From assembly GCF_039532605.1 (NCBI RefSeq), contig NZ_BAAARY010000014.1, positions 1 through 64,000 on the forward strand: a DNA stretch of 64,000 nucleotides, given 5' to 3'. The number at the start of each line of letters is the position of its first letter. The stretch's first letter is position 1. A program made the position numbers and the translations under genes. The notes under the pieces were generated by a model that saw only the letters and a list, made by a program, of their open reading frames with translations, did not search any database and was not told where the DNA came from. Shown here piece after piece: positions 43,681 to 51,755 of this stretch. The DNA is from Pilimelia columellifera (GTDB lineage Bacteria > Actinomycetota > Actinomycetes > Mycobacteriales > Micromonosporaceae).

Positions 43681-44106
43681 TCAGAGTTCGAACAGCTCGC
43701 GCAACGCGTCGGTGAGCCGGGCCAGGCTGGCGCCGGTCACCATGCCGATACGCTCGGCCCCGGCGCTGGCCGGTACTCTCCGGAGCCGGTTGAGGACCAC
43801 GACGCCGGTGATCGGGTCCTGCTCGGCGAGCGCCACCGCGTACGCCGGGAGATCGTCTGAGCCGCGCAGCCGGACGATCGGCGCGCACAGCGGGGCGACG
43901 TTGTCCCGGTCGTTGAAACTGTCACCAGTGAGGACGAGCACCCGGTATCGAAGATCGCTGCGGTCACCGACAGTCCAGATCTCGCCGCGCTTCATCCGCG
44001 CCGCCGGCGACGACCGGATGTCGGCCGTCAGCCCGTAGTCAGGGCGGCGGGGCGCGCTGTCAGGCCAGTGGGTTTCGGCCGGAGCGTCGTCCTCGGGTGA
44101 CGGCAT
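43681..44106 (-). CDS. PemK/MazF-family toxin-like protein
   Basis: This predicts 141 residues. After a variable N-terminus of about 37 residues the MazF fold begins with MKRGEIWTVGDRSDLRYRVL. VLTGDSFNDRDNVAPLCAPI and PITGVVVLNRLRRVP follow, with the last helix SLARLTDALRELF. MazF/PemK proteins are sequence-specific mRNA interferases when paired with an antitoxin. No antitoxin ORF is seen directly upstream or downstream, so it may be a solitary relative or a housekeeping variant. It lies 77 bp upstream of the lipoprotein gene. Confidence 0.72.
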   Translation of the reverse strand: MPSPEDDAPAETHWPDSAPRRPDYGLTADIRSSPAARMKRGEIWTVGDRSDLRYRVLVLTGDSFNDRDNVAPLCAPIVRLRGSDDLPAYAVALAEQDPITGVVVLNRLRRVPASAGAERIGMVTGASLARLTDALRELFEL

Positions 44107-44486
44107 TGAGCGAGCCTACCGCCGCGACGACCGTGGCCACACCCCTGAAAGCACCGGTGCATCGTCCCCCGGCACGGCAGCGGCGGGCTCAGGATCGCGG
44201 CGGCCAAGTCGATCTTTAGGAGTGGGCGCCTCCCCCTCGACCAGCGAGAACTGTCAGAGCCGACGTGTGGCGGTGAGTTGGCTCACGTTGGCGCGAAAAG
44301 TAAAACGTCCGTACATTCGCCGATAGCCAATCGTCGACTCAGCGCCAGCCCAGGCGTACCGCGGCATTATCAAAGGACGCACGTTGTCACCAGGCACGCA
44401 ACCTTCTCTGGGCGCCTGGCGTCGCGACGCGTCCGTACCGCCGGGTTCGCCGGCGTGAGCCGCCACACGACCCGCGAGGCGCTTCG
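44107..44486. other. 380-bp divergent intergenic region
   Basis: This gap separates the MazF-like gene from the TauE-family gene. No protein-like reading of more than a few dozen codons was convincing on either strand, and an antitoxin in particular was looked for and not found. The stretch 44,280-44,380 is less GC-rich than its flanks (for example AAAAGTAAAAC) and is the likely promoter zone. Confidence 0.4.
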
Positions 44487-45269
44487 GTGACGTTCGCGTG
44501 GATTCTCCTGCTCGGCGCGATCATCGGCGTCGTGCTCGGCGGCATGGGCGGCGGAGGAGCGACCCTCACCGTCCCGGCCCTTGTCTACCTGGCCGGTCAG
44601 GACGCGCAGGACGCTACGACTGGCAGCCTCATCATCGTCGGCGTCACCGCCCTGGCGGCCGTGGTCGGCCACGCCCGGGCCGGCGCGGTGCGTTGGCGGA
44701 TCGGGGCGCAGTTCGCGCTCGCCGGCATCGGCGGCGCGGTGCTCGGCTCTGCCCTCAACCAGTTGGCCTCCACCCGGTTTCTCATTCTGAGCTGCGCGGC
44801 GCTGCTGCTGGTGTCCGGGGCGCTCATGCTGCGGCACGCGCGTCGTCCCGGGCCGGTGGGCGTTGGCGACACCGCGACGGCGAAACGGGCGGGCGCCGGG
44901 GCGGTCGGGCGCGTGGCGGGCGCGGGCGTCGCCGTGGGCTTCCTCACCGGGTTTCTGGGCGTCGGCGGCGGTTTCGTCATCGTGCCGGCGCTTGTGCTGG
45001 CGGTCGGGCTGCCGATGAACGCCGCTGTAGGCACCTCGCTGCTCATCATCGCCGCGAACTGCGCGACCGCGCTGGCCGCGCGGACCGGCGTCGCCGATCT
45101 GGACTGGATGGTCATCGGGCCGTTCGCGGCGGCCGCGATGTCCGCGGCGCTGGGGGGTAGACGACTGGCCGCGCTGGTGCCACAACGAACAGTCACCCGG
45201 GCGTTCGCTACGTTGACGCTGGTGGTGGCCGGTTACATGGCCGTGCGCACGCTGGCGCTGTCGAGCTGA
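44487..45269 (+). CDS. TauE/SafE-family membrane exporter
   Basis: This predicts 260 residues from a GTG at 44487. Two homologous halves each contain a glycine-rich repeat (GVVLGGMGGGGATLTVPAL and GFLGVGGGFVIVPALVLAVG), the mark of the TSUP family, with seven to eight helices. TSUP proteins carry sulfite, sulfoacetate or other organosulfur anions across the membrane. The actual substrate is unknown and no sulfur genes lie beside it. Its end is 128 bp from the riboswitch and is not thought to be part of that unit. Confidence 0.85.
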   Translation: MTFAWILLLGAIIGVVLGGMGGGGATLTVPALVYLAGQDAQDATTGSLIIVGVTALAAVVGHARAGAVRWRIGAQFALAGIGGAVLGSALNQLASTRFLILSCAALLLVSGALMLRHARRPGPVGVGDTATAKRAGAGAVGRVAGAGVAVGFLTGFLGVGGGFVIVPALVLAVGLPMNAAVGTSLLIIAANCATALAARTGVADLDWMVIGPFAAAAMSAALGGRRLAALVPQRTVTRAFATLTLVVAGYMAVRTLALSS

Positions 45270-45397
45270 CGCCCGCCGGCCAGCGGGCGAGCATCGACAC
45301 TCCGTGACAACAGCGCGTAGTGAATGAGACCCAGCAGTTGGGGCTGACGGCTCGGTTGACCCGCGTCCGCCGACCGGGCTAACGTCCTGCTGTTCAT

Positions 45398-45502
45398 CTG
45401 TGCCGAAGCGAGGGAAACCGGTGTGAGTCCGGTGCGGTCGCGCCACTGTGAGTCCGGTCCCGCCACCCGGCCCGGGCGAGTCAGGACGCTCCTTCGGCAC
45501 AG
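45398..45502 (+). promoter_or_regulatory. Cobalamin riboswitch
   Basis: An 11-bp P1 stem is formed by CTGTGCCGAAG (45398-45408) and CTTCGGCACAG (45492-45502). Between them are the conserved core GGGAAACCGGTGTGAGTCCG and the B12 box GCCACTGTGA at 45442-45451. It lies 39 bp before cbtB, so it should lower cobalt-transporter expression when adenosylcobalamin is plentiful. A short hairpin (GGGA-n7-TCCC) near the cbtB ribosome site could be the expression platform. Confidence 0.93.
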
Positions 45503-45541
45503 CCCTGTGAACGGGACGCGTCATCCCATCGGAGGTAACCC

Positions 45542-45736
45542 ATGCCTACTGCCACGTCCGCGCTCGCGCAGCCGCTGTCAGCCCGCCTCGTCCTCACCGC
45601 GCTCGCGGTGACTATCGGCCTGCTCACCCTCGCCTACGTGGTCGCGTTCGACCAGGGCGCCGTTTCTCAGAGCGGCCTGTTCATGCACGAGCTGATGCAC
45701 GACGGCCGCCACCTGCTCGGCGTCCCCTGCCACTGA
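45542..45736 (+). CDS. cbtB: Cobalt transporter subunit CbtB
   Basis: This predicts 64 residues with one membrane helix (VLTALAVTIGLLTLAYVVAF). It has the family's metal-binding end MHELMHDGRHLLGVPCH, rich in His and a final Cys-His. It works with CbtA as a predicted cobalt importer of the cytoplasmic membrane. GGAGG lies before the ATG. It is the first gene behind the riboswitch and starts the operon with cbtA. Confidence 0.92.
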   Translation: MPTATSALAQPLSARLVLTALAVTIGLLTLAYVVAFDQGAVSQSGLFMHELMHDGRHLLGVPCH

Positions 45737-45750
45737 GCGCCCAGCATCCG

Positions 45751-46509
45751 GTGAGCGTCTTCAGAGCACTGCTGCTACGCGGACTCCTGGCCGGCCTCAT
45801 CGCCGGCCTGCTGGCTGGCGCCGTCGGATTCGTACTCGGCGAGCCCAACATCGACTTGGCGATCGCGCTCGAGGAGCAGGCCGCGGCGTCCGTTGGCGGC
45901 CACGACAACGAGGCGCCGCTGGTGAGCCGGGACGGACAGCGCTTCGGCCTTTTCCTGGCCATGGCGCTGTTCGGGACGGTTGCCGGCGGGCTGCTGGCCA
46001 TCGCCTTCGCGCTGCTGCGTCACAAGCTGGGGGTCCGGGACGACGCGACCGCGGCCCTCGGGCTCACGGGAGCGGCGTTCCTCGGCGCGGTGCTGGTGCC
46101 GTTCGGCAAGTATCCGACCAACCCACCGGCTGTCGGCGACCCGAGCACCGTCGACGAACGGACGGTCGCCTACCTGCTGCTGGTGGCGCTCGGTCTGTTG
46201 GCGGTCTGTGGTGGCGTCGCCGCCTACCGGGCAGCCAGCGAACGAATGGTGGCGCCGCTGCGGATCGCCGTCGGGGTTGGAGTGTTCCTGCTCACCGTCG
46301 GCGTCGCGTACGCGGTGCTGCCACCGGCCGCCGCCGCTCCCGACGGGTTCCCGGCGAACCTGCTCTGGGACTTCCGGGTCAGCGCGCTGGCAATGCACCT
46401 GACGCTGTGGCTGGCGCTCGCCCTGGCGTTCGCCACGCTGACCGGCCGCCTTGGCCGACAGCTCACGTCCGCCAACGTCGAACGGACGCAGGTATCGACG
46501 CTCCGATGA
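45751..46509 (+). CDS. cbtA: Cobalt transporter subunit CbtA
   Basis: This predicts 252 residues from a GTG at 45751, 14 bp after cbtB. Five to six membrane helices are visible, with the start LRGLLAGLIAGLLAGAVGFVLGEP and the motif PFGKYPTNPPAVGDP typical of CbtA. It is predicted to import Co2+ for corrinoid synthesis, under the riboswitch. The loop between the first two helices is acidic (EEQAAASVGGHDNEAP) and may bind metal. Confidence 0.92.
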   Translation: MSVFRALLLRGLLAGLIAGLLAGAVGFVLGEPNIDLAIALEEQAAASVGGHDNEAPLVSRDGQRFGLFLAMALFGTVAGGLLAIAFALLRHKLGVRDDATAALGLTGAAFLGAVLVPFGKYPTNPPAVGDPSTVDERTVAYLLLVALGLLAVCGGVAAYRAASERMVAPLRIAVGVGVFLLTVGVAYAVLPPAAAAPDGFPANLLWDFRVSALAMHLTLWLALALAFATLTGRLGRQLTSANVERTQVSTLR

Positions 46510-46513
46510 TCCG

Positions 46514-47098
46514 GTGACCAGCGTGTGGCTGGTCTGCCACGCTCCGACCGCGGCGGTGCGACGCGCGGTCTGTGGCGGCGGCGACGAACACCTCGATGAG
46601 GGCGGCCGGGCGGCCGCCCTCATCGCTTTGGCCCCGCGCGCCGGACGCTCGCCGTTCGGCCGCCCAGGACTGGTGGTGTCGAGCCCGGCGCTCGCGGCTC
46701 GGCAGACCGTGGAACTCGCCGGGCTCGAGGCGGAAGTGACCCCGGCGCTCCGCGACCTGGACCTGGGCCGGTGGCGCGGCCTCAGCTGGCCCCAGGTGAT
46801 CGAGGCCGACCCCGACGGCGCCGCAGCCTGGCTCGGCGATCCTGACGCCGCTCCGCACGGCGGGGAGAGCGTCCGGGCGGCGGGCCGGCGGGTGGCCGAC
46901 TGGCTTGGCGGTACTGACGAGCTACTCGGGCCGGTCGTCGCGGTCACCCACCCGACGGTGGTGCGACTGGCGGTCGTCCACGCGCTCGGTCTGCCGGTGA
47001 CGGCGTGGACCCGGCTCGACGCGGCGCCGCTGTCGATTACCCGGCTGAGCCGGGGGACCAGTGGTTGGCGGCTGCTGCTAACAGCTGGCGAACGATAA
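46514..47098 (+). CDS. Histidine-phosphatase-fold protein in the cobalt operon
   Basis: This predicts 194 residues from a GTG at 46514, four bases after cbtA. It has the phosphoglycerate-mutase-like order: catalytic His region WLVCHAPTAAVR, then SSPALAARQT, LDLGRWRG, and the second His in VAVTHPTVVR. The usual RHG is CHA, so the Arg that holds phosphate next to the nucleophile is missing. Other cobalamin loci use this fold for alpha-ribazole phosphatase (CobC), which the context would suit. With the altered motif, activity is uncertain. Confidence 0.82.
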   Translation: MTSVWLVCHAPTAAVRRAVCGGGDEHLDEGGRAAALIALAPRAGRSPFGRPGLVVSSPALAARQTVELAGLEAEVTPALRDLDLGRWRGLSWPQVIEADPDGAAAWLGDPDAAPHGGESVRAAGRRVADWLGGTDELLGPVVAVTHPTVVRLAVVHALGLPVTAWTRLDAAPLSITRLSRGTSGWRLLLTAGER

Positions 47099-47285
47099 GG
47101 GGCAGGCGCCATGTTAGAACCATTTCCGCTCTAGAACTTTTCTGACTACCCTCTCCCCGCTCTTTAGCGGCGAGCACGGAGCAAGTTCCTGAACAGCATT
47201 CCGGCGAACCCGCCGGTTCGGTTCCGTGAAGTTGGCGCCCTGCATGGGACATCGTAATGCCCCTGCTGGTGAGATTCTGGGCAGC

Positions 47286-47429
47286 GTGACTGGCCCGAAC
47301 ACCAAGGCGTGCCTTCGTCGATACCTACGGGAAGCGCGTGAGGCGCTGCTCGGCAAGCTCGACGGGCTGTTGGAGCACGACGTGCGGCGGCCGTTTGTGC
47401 CGTCCGTACCAACCGGCCCGGTCTGGTGA
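47286..47429 (+). pseudogene. DinB/DUF664 protein, N-terminal remnant
   Basis: The GTG at 47286 opens a 47-codon reading. It follows the beginning of DUF664/DinB proteins (LRRYLREAREALLGKLDGL, then HDVRRPFVP) and then runs into an early stop, with about 110 residues of the family lost. DinB-like proteins of this group are metal-dependent, thiol-linked enzymes of unknown role. The next gene overlaps its stop, so the 3' part was deleted when that gene came to lie here. Confidence 0.65.
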
Positions 47430-48445
47430 TGACGTCGGCGAGAACTCATGCCGCCTGGCCGGGACGGTCGCGTTGGCGGCGCCTTCTGGCGTTCACCGGC
47501 GGCATCCTGCTCGTGATCGGGCTGGTTCTGTTCATCGGCAACAGTTCCACCCTGTACACCCCACAGGGGTCGCCACAACTGCTGGCACATCGGGGCCTGG
47601 CCCAACGGTTCGTCCTCGCCGAAGTCGACGCCGACACCTGCACCGCCAGCCGAATCGACCCGCCGCGGCACGGGTACCTGGAGAACACCCTGCCCTCGAT
47701 GCGGGCTGCCTTCGCCGCCGGCGCCGACCTGGTGGAGTTGGACGTTCAGGTCACCGCCGACGGGCAACTGGCGGTCTTCCACGACCACACCCTCGACTGC
47801 CGCACCGACGGCTTCGGCGCCGTCCGGGAACACACCCTGGCCCAGCTGCGGGGTCTCGACCTCGGATACGGCTACACCGCCGACGGTGGACGTACATACC
47901 CGCTGCGCGGCACCGGAGTGGGACTACTGCCGACCGCCCCGGAGGTGCTCGCCGCCTTCCCCGACCGCGAACTGCTGCTACATCTGAAGAGCGCCGACCC
48001 GGCCGACGGCGTCACGCTGGCCGAGTATCTGGCCACCCTGGCACCCTCGCGCCAGAGACTACTAACGGTGTACGGCGGCGAAGAAGCCGTAGACGCGGTG
48101 ACAGCGCGGCTGCCCGGCCTCCGGGCGACCTCAAAGAAGATCATGAAAGAGTGTTTGATCCGGTACCTGGCCGTCGGCTGGAGCGGCCACGTGCCGCAGC
48201 CCTGCCGGGGCCGGCAGCTGCACCTGCCGCAGAAGTACGGGCGGCTCATGTGGGGTTGGCCGCACCGATTCGAGGCCAGGATGCGGGCAGCCGACACACG
48301 TGTGGTCATCGTCGCCGGCGACGGGGAGTTCTCGGAAGGGTTCGACCGGCCGGAAGACCTGACAGAGCTGCCAGAGGGGTTCACAGGCTGGGTGTGGACC
48401 AACCAGGTGGATGTGGTCGCGCCGCTGCTACGGCAGGAGCGGTAG
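47426..48445 (+). CDS. Glycerophosphodiester phosphodiesterase-family protein
   Basis: This predicts 339 residues (GTG at 47426 or ATG at 47429). One membrane helix at about 20-40 (LLAFTGGILLVIGLVLFIG) anchors it outside. The catalytic segments of the TIM barrel are LLAHRGLA, ENTLPSMRAAFAAGADLVEL and FHDHTLDCRTDG, with the expected His, Glu, Asp and His. The family hydrolyses glycerophosphodiesters or wall teichoic-type polymers, with Ca2+ or Mg2+. It is intact although it lies between two gene remnants. Confidence 0.88.
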   Translation: MMTSARTHAAWPGRSRWRRLLAFTGGILLVIGLVLFIGNSSTLYTPQGSPQLLAHRGLAQRFVLAEVDADTCTASRIDPPRHGYLENTLPSMRAAFAAGADLVELDVQVTADGQLAVFHDHTLDCRTDGFGAVREHTLAQLRGLDLGYGYTADGGRTYPLRGTGVGLLPTAPEVLAAFPDRELLLHLKSADPADGVTLAEYLATLAPSRQRLLTVYGGEEAVDAVTARLPGLRATSKKIMKECLIRYLAVGWSGHVPQPCRGRQLHLPQKYGRLMWGWPHRFEARMRAADTRVVIVAGDGEFSEGFDRPEDLTELPEGFTGWVWTNQVDVVAPLLRQER

Positions 48446-48463
48446 GCCGAAGTCTGTCGATCC

Positions 48464-48748
48464 TTGGGGCAGGACGCCTACCGCAGTGGCGACCGCTGGT
48501 GGCAGTGCCTGTCCAGGGCCGACAAGGCTCCCAGCGAATGCCGCTGTCCAGGCCATCATCGCCCGGCACGTCCATGGCTGGGCACCGCCACCGGCGGAAC
48601 CTCCAGCCGCTCCTACGTGAGCGGCTTCGGCGACATGTCCGTCGCCGATCCGCGATTCGCCGCCAACTACGGTGAGCCCGACGACGGGACCATGGAGTTC
48701 GTCCGCGACGCGATGCACGCTTACGCGCAACGCCACCTGACCGACTAG
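48464..48748 (+). pseudogene. TipAS-domain remnant
   Basis: The reading GQDAYRSGDRWWQCLSRADK, a segment in a second frame (VQAIIARHVHGW, about 48547-48580) and the reading from about 48610 (MSVADPRFAANYGEP, then FVRDAMHAYAQRHL) together follow the TipAS drug-recognition domain of MerR-type regulators. Two frame changes are needed and the N-terminal DNA-binding part is missing. It is a dead fragment; TipAS domains bind thiopeptide-like antibiotics. Confidence 0.6.
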
Positions 48749-49141
48749 CCGCCCAACCACGACGGGGCAGTCATGGCAGGGCGTCGTACACGAGCGAAGG
48801 AATGGCTTTCGCCCGCGCCAAGGCAAGCTCAAAGGCTGGCGCTGAAGCTCCCCCACCCACCGCACCTACCCGCTCGAGCTGCACGCCAGCGGTGAGCTGC
48901 GGCGTGGCGCAGAGGTCGTCCCAGTACGAGATCCTGACCCGCTGGCGGCCCCGACTCGGTGGCCGGGTATGAGCCGCGCTACCGAAGTACCGTCGCAACA
49001 GCCGCCGGTACGTCAATGGTCACGGGAATCAGCAGCGATCTCAGCGACATGACCACGGGTGTGATCACAAGATGAACAGCGAAGAAGGCGTCTCCGACGT
49101 GGAGAAACTCTCTGACCTGCGAGGCCTTTACTTGATCACGG
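48749..49141. other. 393-bp region without a supported gene
   Basis: Between the TipAS remnant and the tRNA I find no convincing gene. A minus-strand reading at 48771-49016 (YFGSAAHTRPPSRGRQRVR) has a few protein-like stretches and an adjacent frame starting VTIDVPAAVATVLR, which could be another decayed gene, but no family is recognisable. The stretch joins the 47,286-48,748 zone of gene fragments. Confidence 0.35.
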
Positions 49142-49213
49142 TGGGCGATACTGGGTTCGAACCAGTGACCTCTCCGGTGTGAGCGGAGCGCTCTCCCACT
49201 GAGCTAATCGCCC
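49142..49213 (-). tRNA. tRNA-Val (CAC)
   Basis: On the minus strand, the acceptor strand GGGCGAT at 49213-49207 pairs with ATCGCCC ending at 49143, followed by discriminator A. The D arm (TAGCTCAGTGGGAGAGC), anticodon arm CTCCG-CTCACAC-CGGAG and T arm CTGGTTCGAACCCAG are all present. The seven-base loop gives anticodon CAC (valine). The genome does not fully encode the CCA end (CC then G). Confidence 0.95.
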
Positions 49214-49288
49214 GTGAACAGCCGGGAGCGGCTCGCTCGCGACCGGTCAGACTCTACCCGATGCCGAGCGCCCGCGAACGCACCGGGG

Positions 49289-49693
49289 TCAGTGCGTCGT
49301 CACGTAGATCCAGGCTTCGGTGACGAGGTTCCGACCGAAGCTGAAGCGCACCGAGAGCACCAGCGCGACGCTGACGATGAGCAGCCCGGAGGCGCCGAGC
49401 AGCAGTCGTACGGGCAGGGTCTGCGCTCTGGCCCAGCTGGTCCACCGGCCGACCTGGCGGCGGGTATAGCCGAGCAGGTGTTTGGCCCAGACGAACTCGA
49501 CGGCCCAGATCGCCATGCCGAGGATGACCAGCGCCCAGCCCGGACCAGGCAGTGGGATGAGGACCAGGCCGAGCAGGAACACTGCCGCACCGAGGCCGCC
49601 GATGGCCACTTTCAACGCCAGCCGGCCGGTGGGCCGGGCCCGAATGCTGTCGAGCGTCGCGTGTAGCCGCCGCATCAGCCGCGAATGCGTCAC
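49289..49693 (-). CDS. TIGR02611-family membrane protein
   Basis: This predicts 134 residues with three helices: LKVAIGGLGAAVFLLGLVLI, WALVILGMAIWAVEFVW and LLLGASGLLIVSVALVLSV. The motif LIPLPGPGWALVILG is the hallmark of the TIGR02611 group of actinobacterial membrane proteins, with no known activity. Sitting beside ssgB, in the opposite direction, is a familiar arrangement in sporulating actinomycetes, but function is not thereby shown. Confidence 0.82.
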   Translation of the reverse strand: MTHSRLMRRLHATLDSIRARPTGRLALKVAIGGLGAAVFLLGLVLIPLPGPGWALVILGMAIWAVEFVWAKHLLGYTRRQVGRWTSWARAQTLPVRLLLGASGLLIVSVALVLSVRFSFGRNLVTEAWIYVTTH

Positions 49694-50067
49694 CCAGCAT
49701 CCCCCACTAACTGCCGGTAATTGGAATTAAACGGACAACTTGCCATAATTACGGTTAGTGTCGACACCGTCACCAATTCGCCGCGCCATGGACCTCGGCC
49801 CGTCACTAACCATGTGGGCCGCACGTTACCGGAGTAAGTCGACGTCAAGGATCATCCCGGACGCCGGGCGACGACGTCTGCGCGGTGCTGCCTGCGCGGG
49901 CAAACTGCACAGCATATCCGCAAACAGGCCGATCCGCGGCAACACAATGTCCGCCTTCCCACTACTGGGTGAGATCAGAGCATGGCTGAGCGTAACGACA
50001 GCTATCGCCTGACTATGGGAATCGCGGGGTTGAGCTGCCCCGCCGCGGTGCCGGGGGGAGTTCGTCC
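49694..50067. other. 374-bp divergent intergenic region ahead of ssgB
   Basis: This gap has no gene. The stretch 49,715-49,765 is AT-rich (for example TTGGAATTAAAC and CCATAATTACGG), unlike its flanks, and is the probable promoter zone for the TIGR02611 gene and for ssgB. The ssgB ribosome site is GGGGGGAG at about 50050-50060. A long leader of developmentally controlled genes would fit. Confidence 0.45.
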
Positions 50068-50499
50068 ATGAGTGCCATTCGACCAACCACCGTCGAGGTG
50101 GAAACCTCGCTACGGCTCGTCGCGCCCGACGCCACCGCGTTGCCGGTGCGCGCGAGCCTGCGCTACGACCCAGCCGATCCGTATGCGGTCCACGTCCTGT
50201 TCCACGCCGAGTCCGCCGGCGGTGAGGCTGTGAGCTGGTCGTTCGCCCGCGAGCTGCTGATGACCGGCCTCGACGAACCGGCCGGGATCGGCGACGTCCG
50301 GGTCTGGCCGTGGGCCACCCCGCGCGGGGACTTCGTCGCGCTGGCGCTCTCCTCACCGGACGGCAACGCCCTGTTCGAGGTGCCCCGCAGCGTCCTGGTC
50401 CGCTTCCTCCGCCGCACCTACGTGGTGGTGCCGCGCGGCAAGGAGACCGACCACCTGGATGTGGACGCCGCTGTCAACCGGCTGCTGGCCGGCCGCTGA
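50068..50499 (+). CDS. ssgB: SsgA-like protein, SsgB type
   Basis: This predicts 143 residues. The SALP fold is plain: TVEVETSLRLVAP, then LPVRASLRYDPADPYAVHVL and WSFARELLMTGLDEPAGIGD, with VRVWPW. Length and N-terminus match SsgB, the orthologue kept in almost all morphologically complex actinomycetes. SsgB recruits FtsZ to mark division sites during sporulation, and also appears in non-sporulating relatives. A TPR-type gene follows in the same direction 46 bp later. Confidence 0.9.
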   Translation: MSAIRPTTVEVETSLRLVAPDATALPVRASLRYDPADPYAVHVLFHAESAGGEAVSWSFARELLMTGLDEPAGIGDVRVWPWATPRGDFVALALSSPDGNALFEVPRSVLVRFLRRTYVVVPRGKETDHLDVDAAVNRLLAGR

Positions 50500-50545
50500 C
50501 CGCACCGGACTTGTCCAGACCCTCGGCGCCGATCAGTATGGACCG

Positions 50546-51718
50546 GTGACGGCGGCTCCGGACGAACTCACCCAACACGCGGACGCGCTCGCGGGCGCCG
50601 GGGATGTCCCCGGCGCCCGCGACGCGATTGAGCAGGCCATCACCGCATACGGCCCGGACGGGCCCCCGAGCGCCGTCGCCAGTTCCTACGCCCGGATCCT
50701 GCTCGCCGATCGCCAACCCGGCCCCGCCGCCGCCTGGGCCGAGCACGCCTACCGGTCGTCATCGGACGCCGGTGGCGCCACCGACGCGGGCGCGCTGCGG
50801 GCGGCCGCCACCTGGGCAGCTGCGCTACGCCAGCTGGGCGACCTGGCCGGCGCCGAGGCGCGGTACCGGGAGGTCGTCGCCGGACTCACCGAGATCGGTG
50901 GCCCCGGAGCCGCCGCCACCCTCGCCGCCCGGGCGGACCTCGCCACCGTCCTGCACTCCGCTGGCGCGTTCGCCGCGAGCCGGGTTGAGCTGACCGGGGC
51001 GCTCGCGGCCCAACAGGCCGGGTACGGGGTGGCCGACCCGGCCGGGATCAGAATGCTGACCAGACTGGCGGTGATCTGCCGGGACGGCGGCGACGCCGAA
51101 GCGGCACGCGCGTACGCCGAGCGGGGCCGCGAGCTGGCCCGAGACCACCTGGCGCCGGACCACCCGGTCCGGACGCTCGCCGAACGACTGGTCCCACCCG
51201 GCCCAGCCGCGCCGGAGGCGATGCCCGGCGCGGGCGCCAGCGTGTTCGGCGACGGCGCCGAGCTGATCGACCCGGGCGCCGAGATCGCCGGCACGCGTCG
51301 GCGGTCGCGCCGGCGAACGGCAGCGGTGTTCGTAGCCCTCATCGCGGCGGCTGGCGCTGGCGCGGCTGTCGCCACAGCCGCCGACGCGCCGACCGCGGGA
51401 GGCGGCGGACAGCCCAGCCCCGCAGCGCCGCCCACGCCCGCAGCGCCGCCCACGCCGGACAGGCTGCGGCTCGTCGACAACGGCGACGCCATCGGTCTCA
51501 GCTGGCACTACCCGGAGCAGGCCGAGGGCGCCGTGGTCGTCTCCGGTGGGCGGACCAGCGAGCGCCCGAGCGCCTTCCAGACGCTGCCCCCAGGGGAGAC
51601 CAGCTACCGGGTGCACGGTCTGTCGCCTCGGGCGGAGTACTGCTTCACGGTCGCGGTCGCCTACTCGTCCGAGACGTTCGCCCGTTCAGCCCCAGCGTGT
51701 ACCGGACGCGGCCGATAG
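50546..51718 (+). CDS. TPR-repeat membrane protein with external FN3-like domain
   Basis: This predicts 390 residues from a GTG at 50546. Residues about 10-235 are helical TPR-like repeats (GDVPGARDAIEQAITAYGP, GDLAGAEARYREVV, GDAEAARAYAERGREL). A basic stretch (RRRSRRR) and one membrane helix (TAAVFVALIAAAGAGAAVAT) at about 255-275 follow. After a proline-rich linker comes an external FN3-like domain (SWHYPEQAEGAVVV, YRVHGLSPRAEYCFTVAVAY). The layout suggests transmembrane scaffolding or signal relay. Function unknown. Confidence 0.75.
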   Translation: MTAAPDELTQHADALAGAGDVPGARDAIEQAITAYGPDGPPSAVASSYARILLADRQPGPAAAWAEHAYRSSSDAGGATDAGALRAAATWAAALRQLGDLAGAEARYREVVAGLTEIGGPGAAATLAARADLATVLHSAGAFAASRVELTGALAAQQAGYGVADPAGIRMLTRLAVICRDGGDAEAARAYAERGRELARDHLAPDHPVRTLAERLVPPGPAAPEAMPGAGASVFGDGAELIDPGAEIAGTRRRSRRRTAAVFVALIAAAGAGAAVATAADAPTAGGGGQPSPAAPPTPAAPPTPDRLRLVDNGDAIGLSWHYPEQAEGAVVVSGGRTSERPSAFQTLPPGETSYRVHGLSPRAEYCFTVAVAYSSETFARSAPACTGRGR

Positions 51719-51755
51719 CGCCCCTGAAGCTGAGGTCGCGCACTAGGCTCGTCGC

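Noticed and set aside
43681..44486. Toxin-antitoxin operon
   Set aside because: A MazF-like gene is present, but no antitoxin candidate with a ribosome site could be found in the flanking gaps, so only the single gene is annotated.
48771..49016. Minus-strand reading of 81 codons
   Set aside because: Some protein-like stretches but no recognisable family, and an adjacent frame looks equally plausible. Left within the gene-less region.
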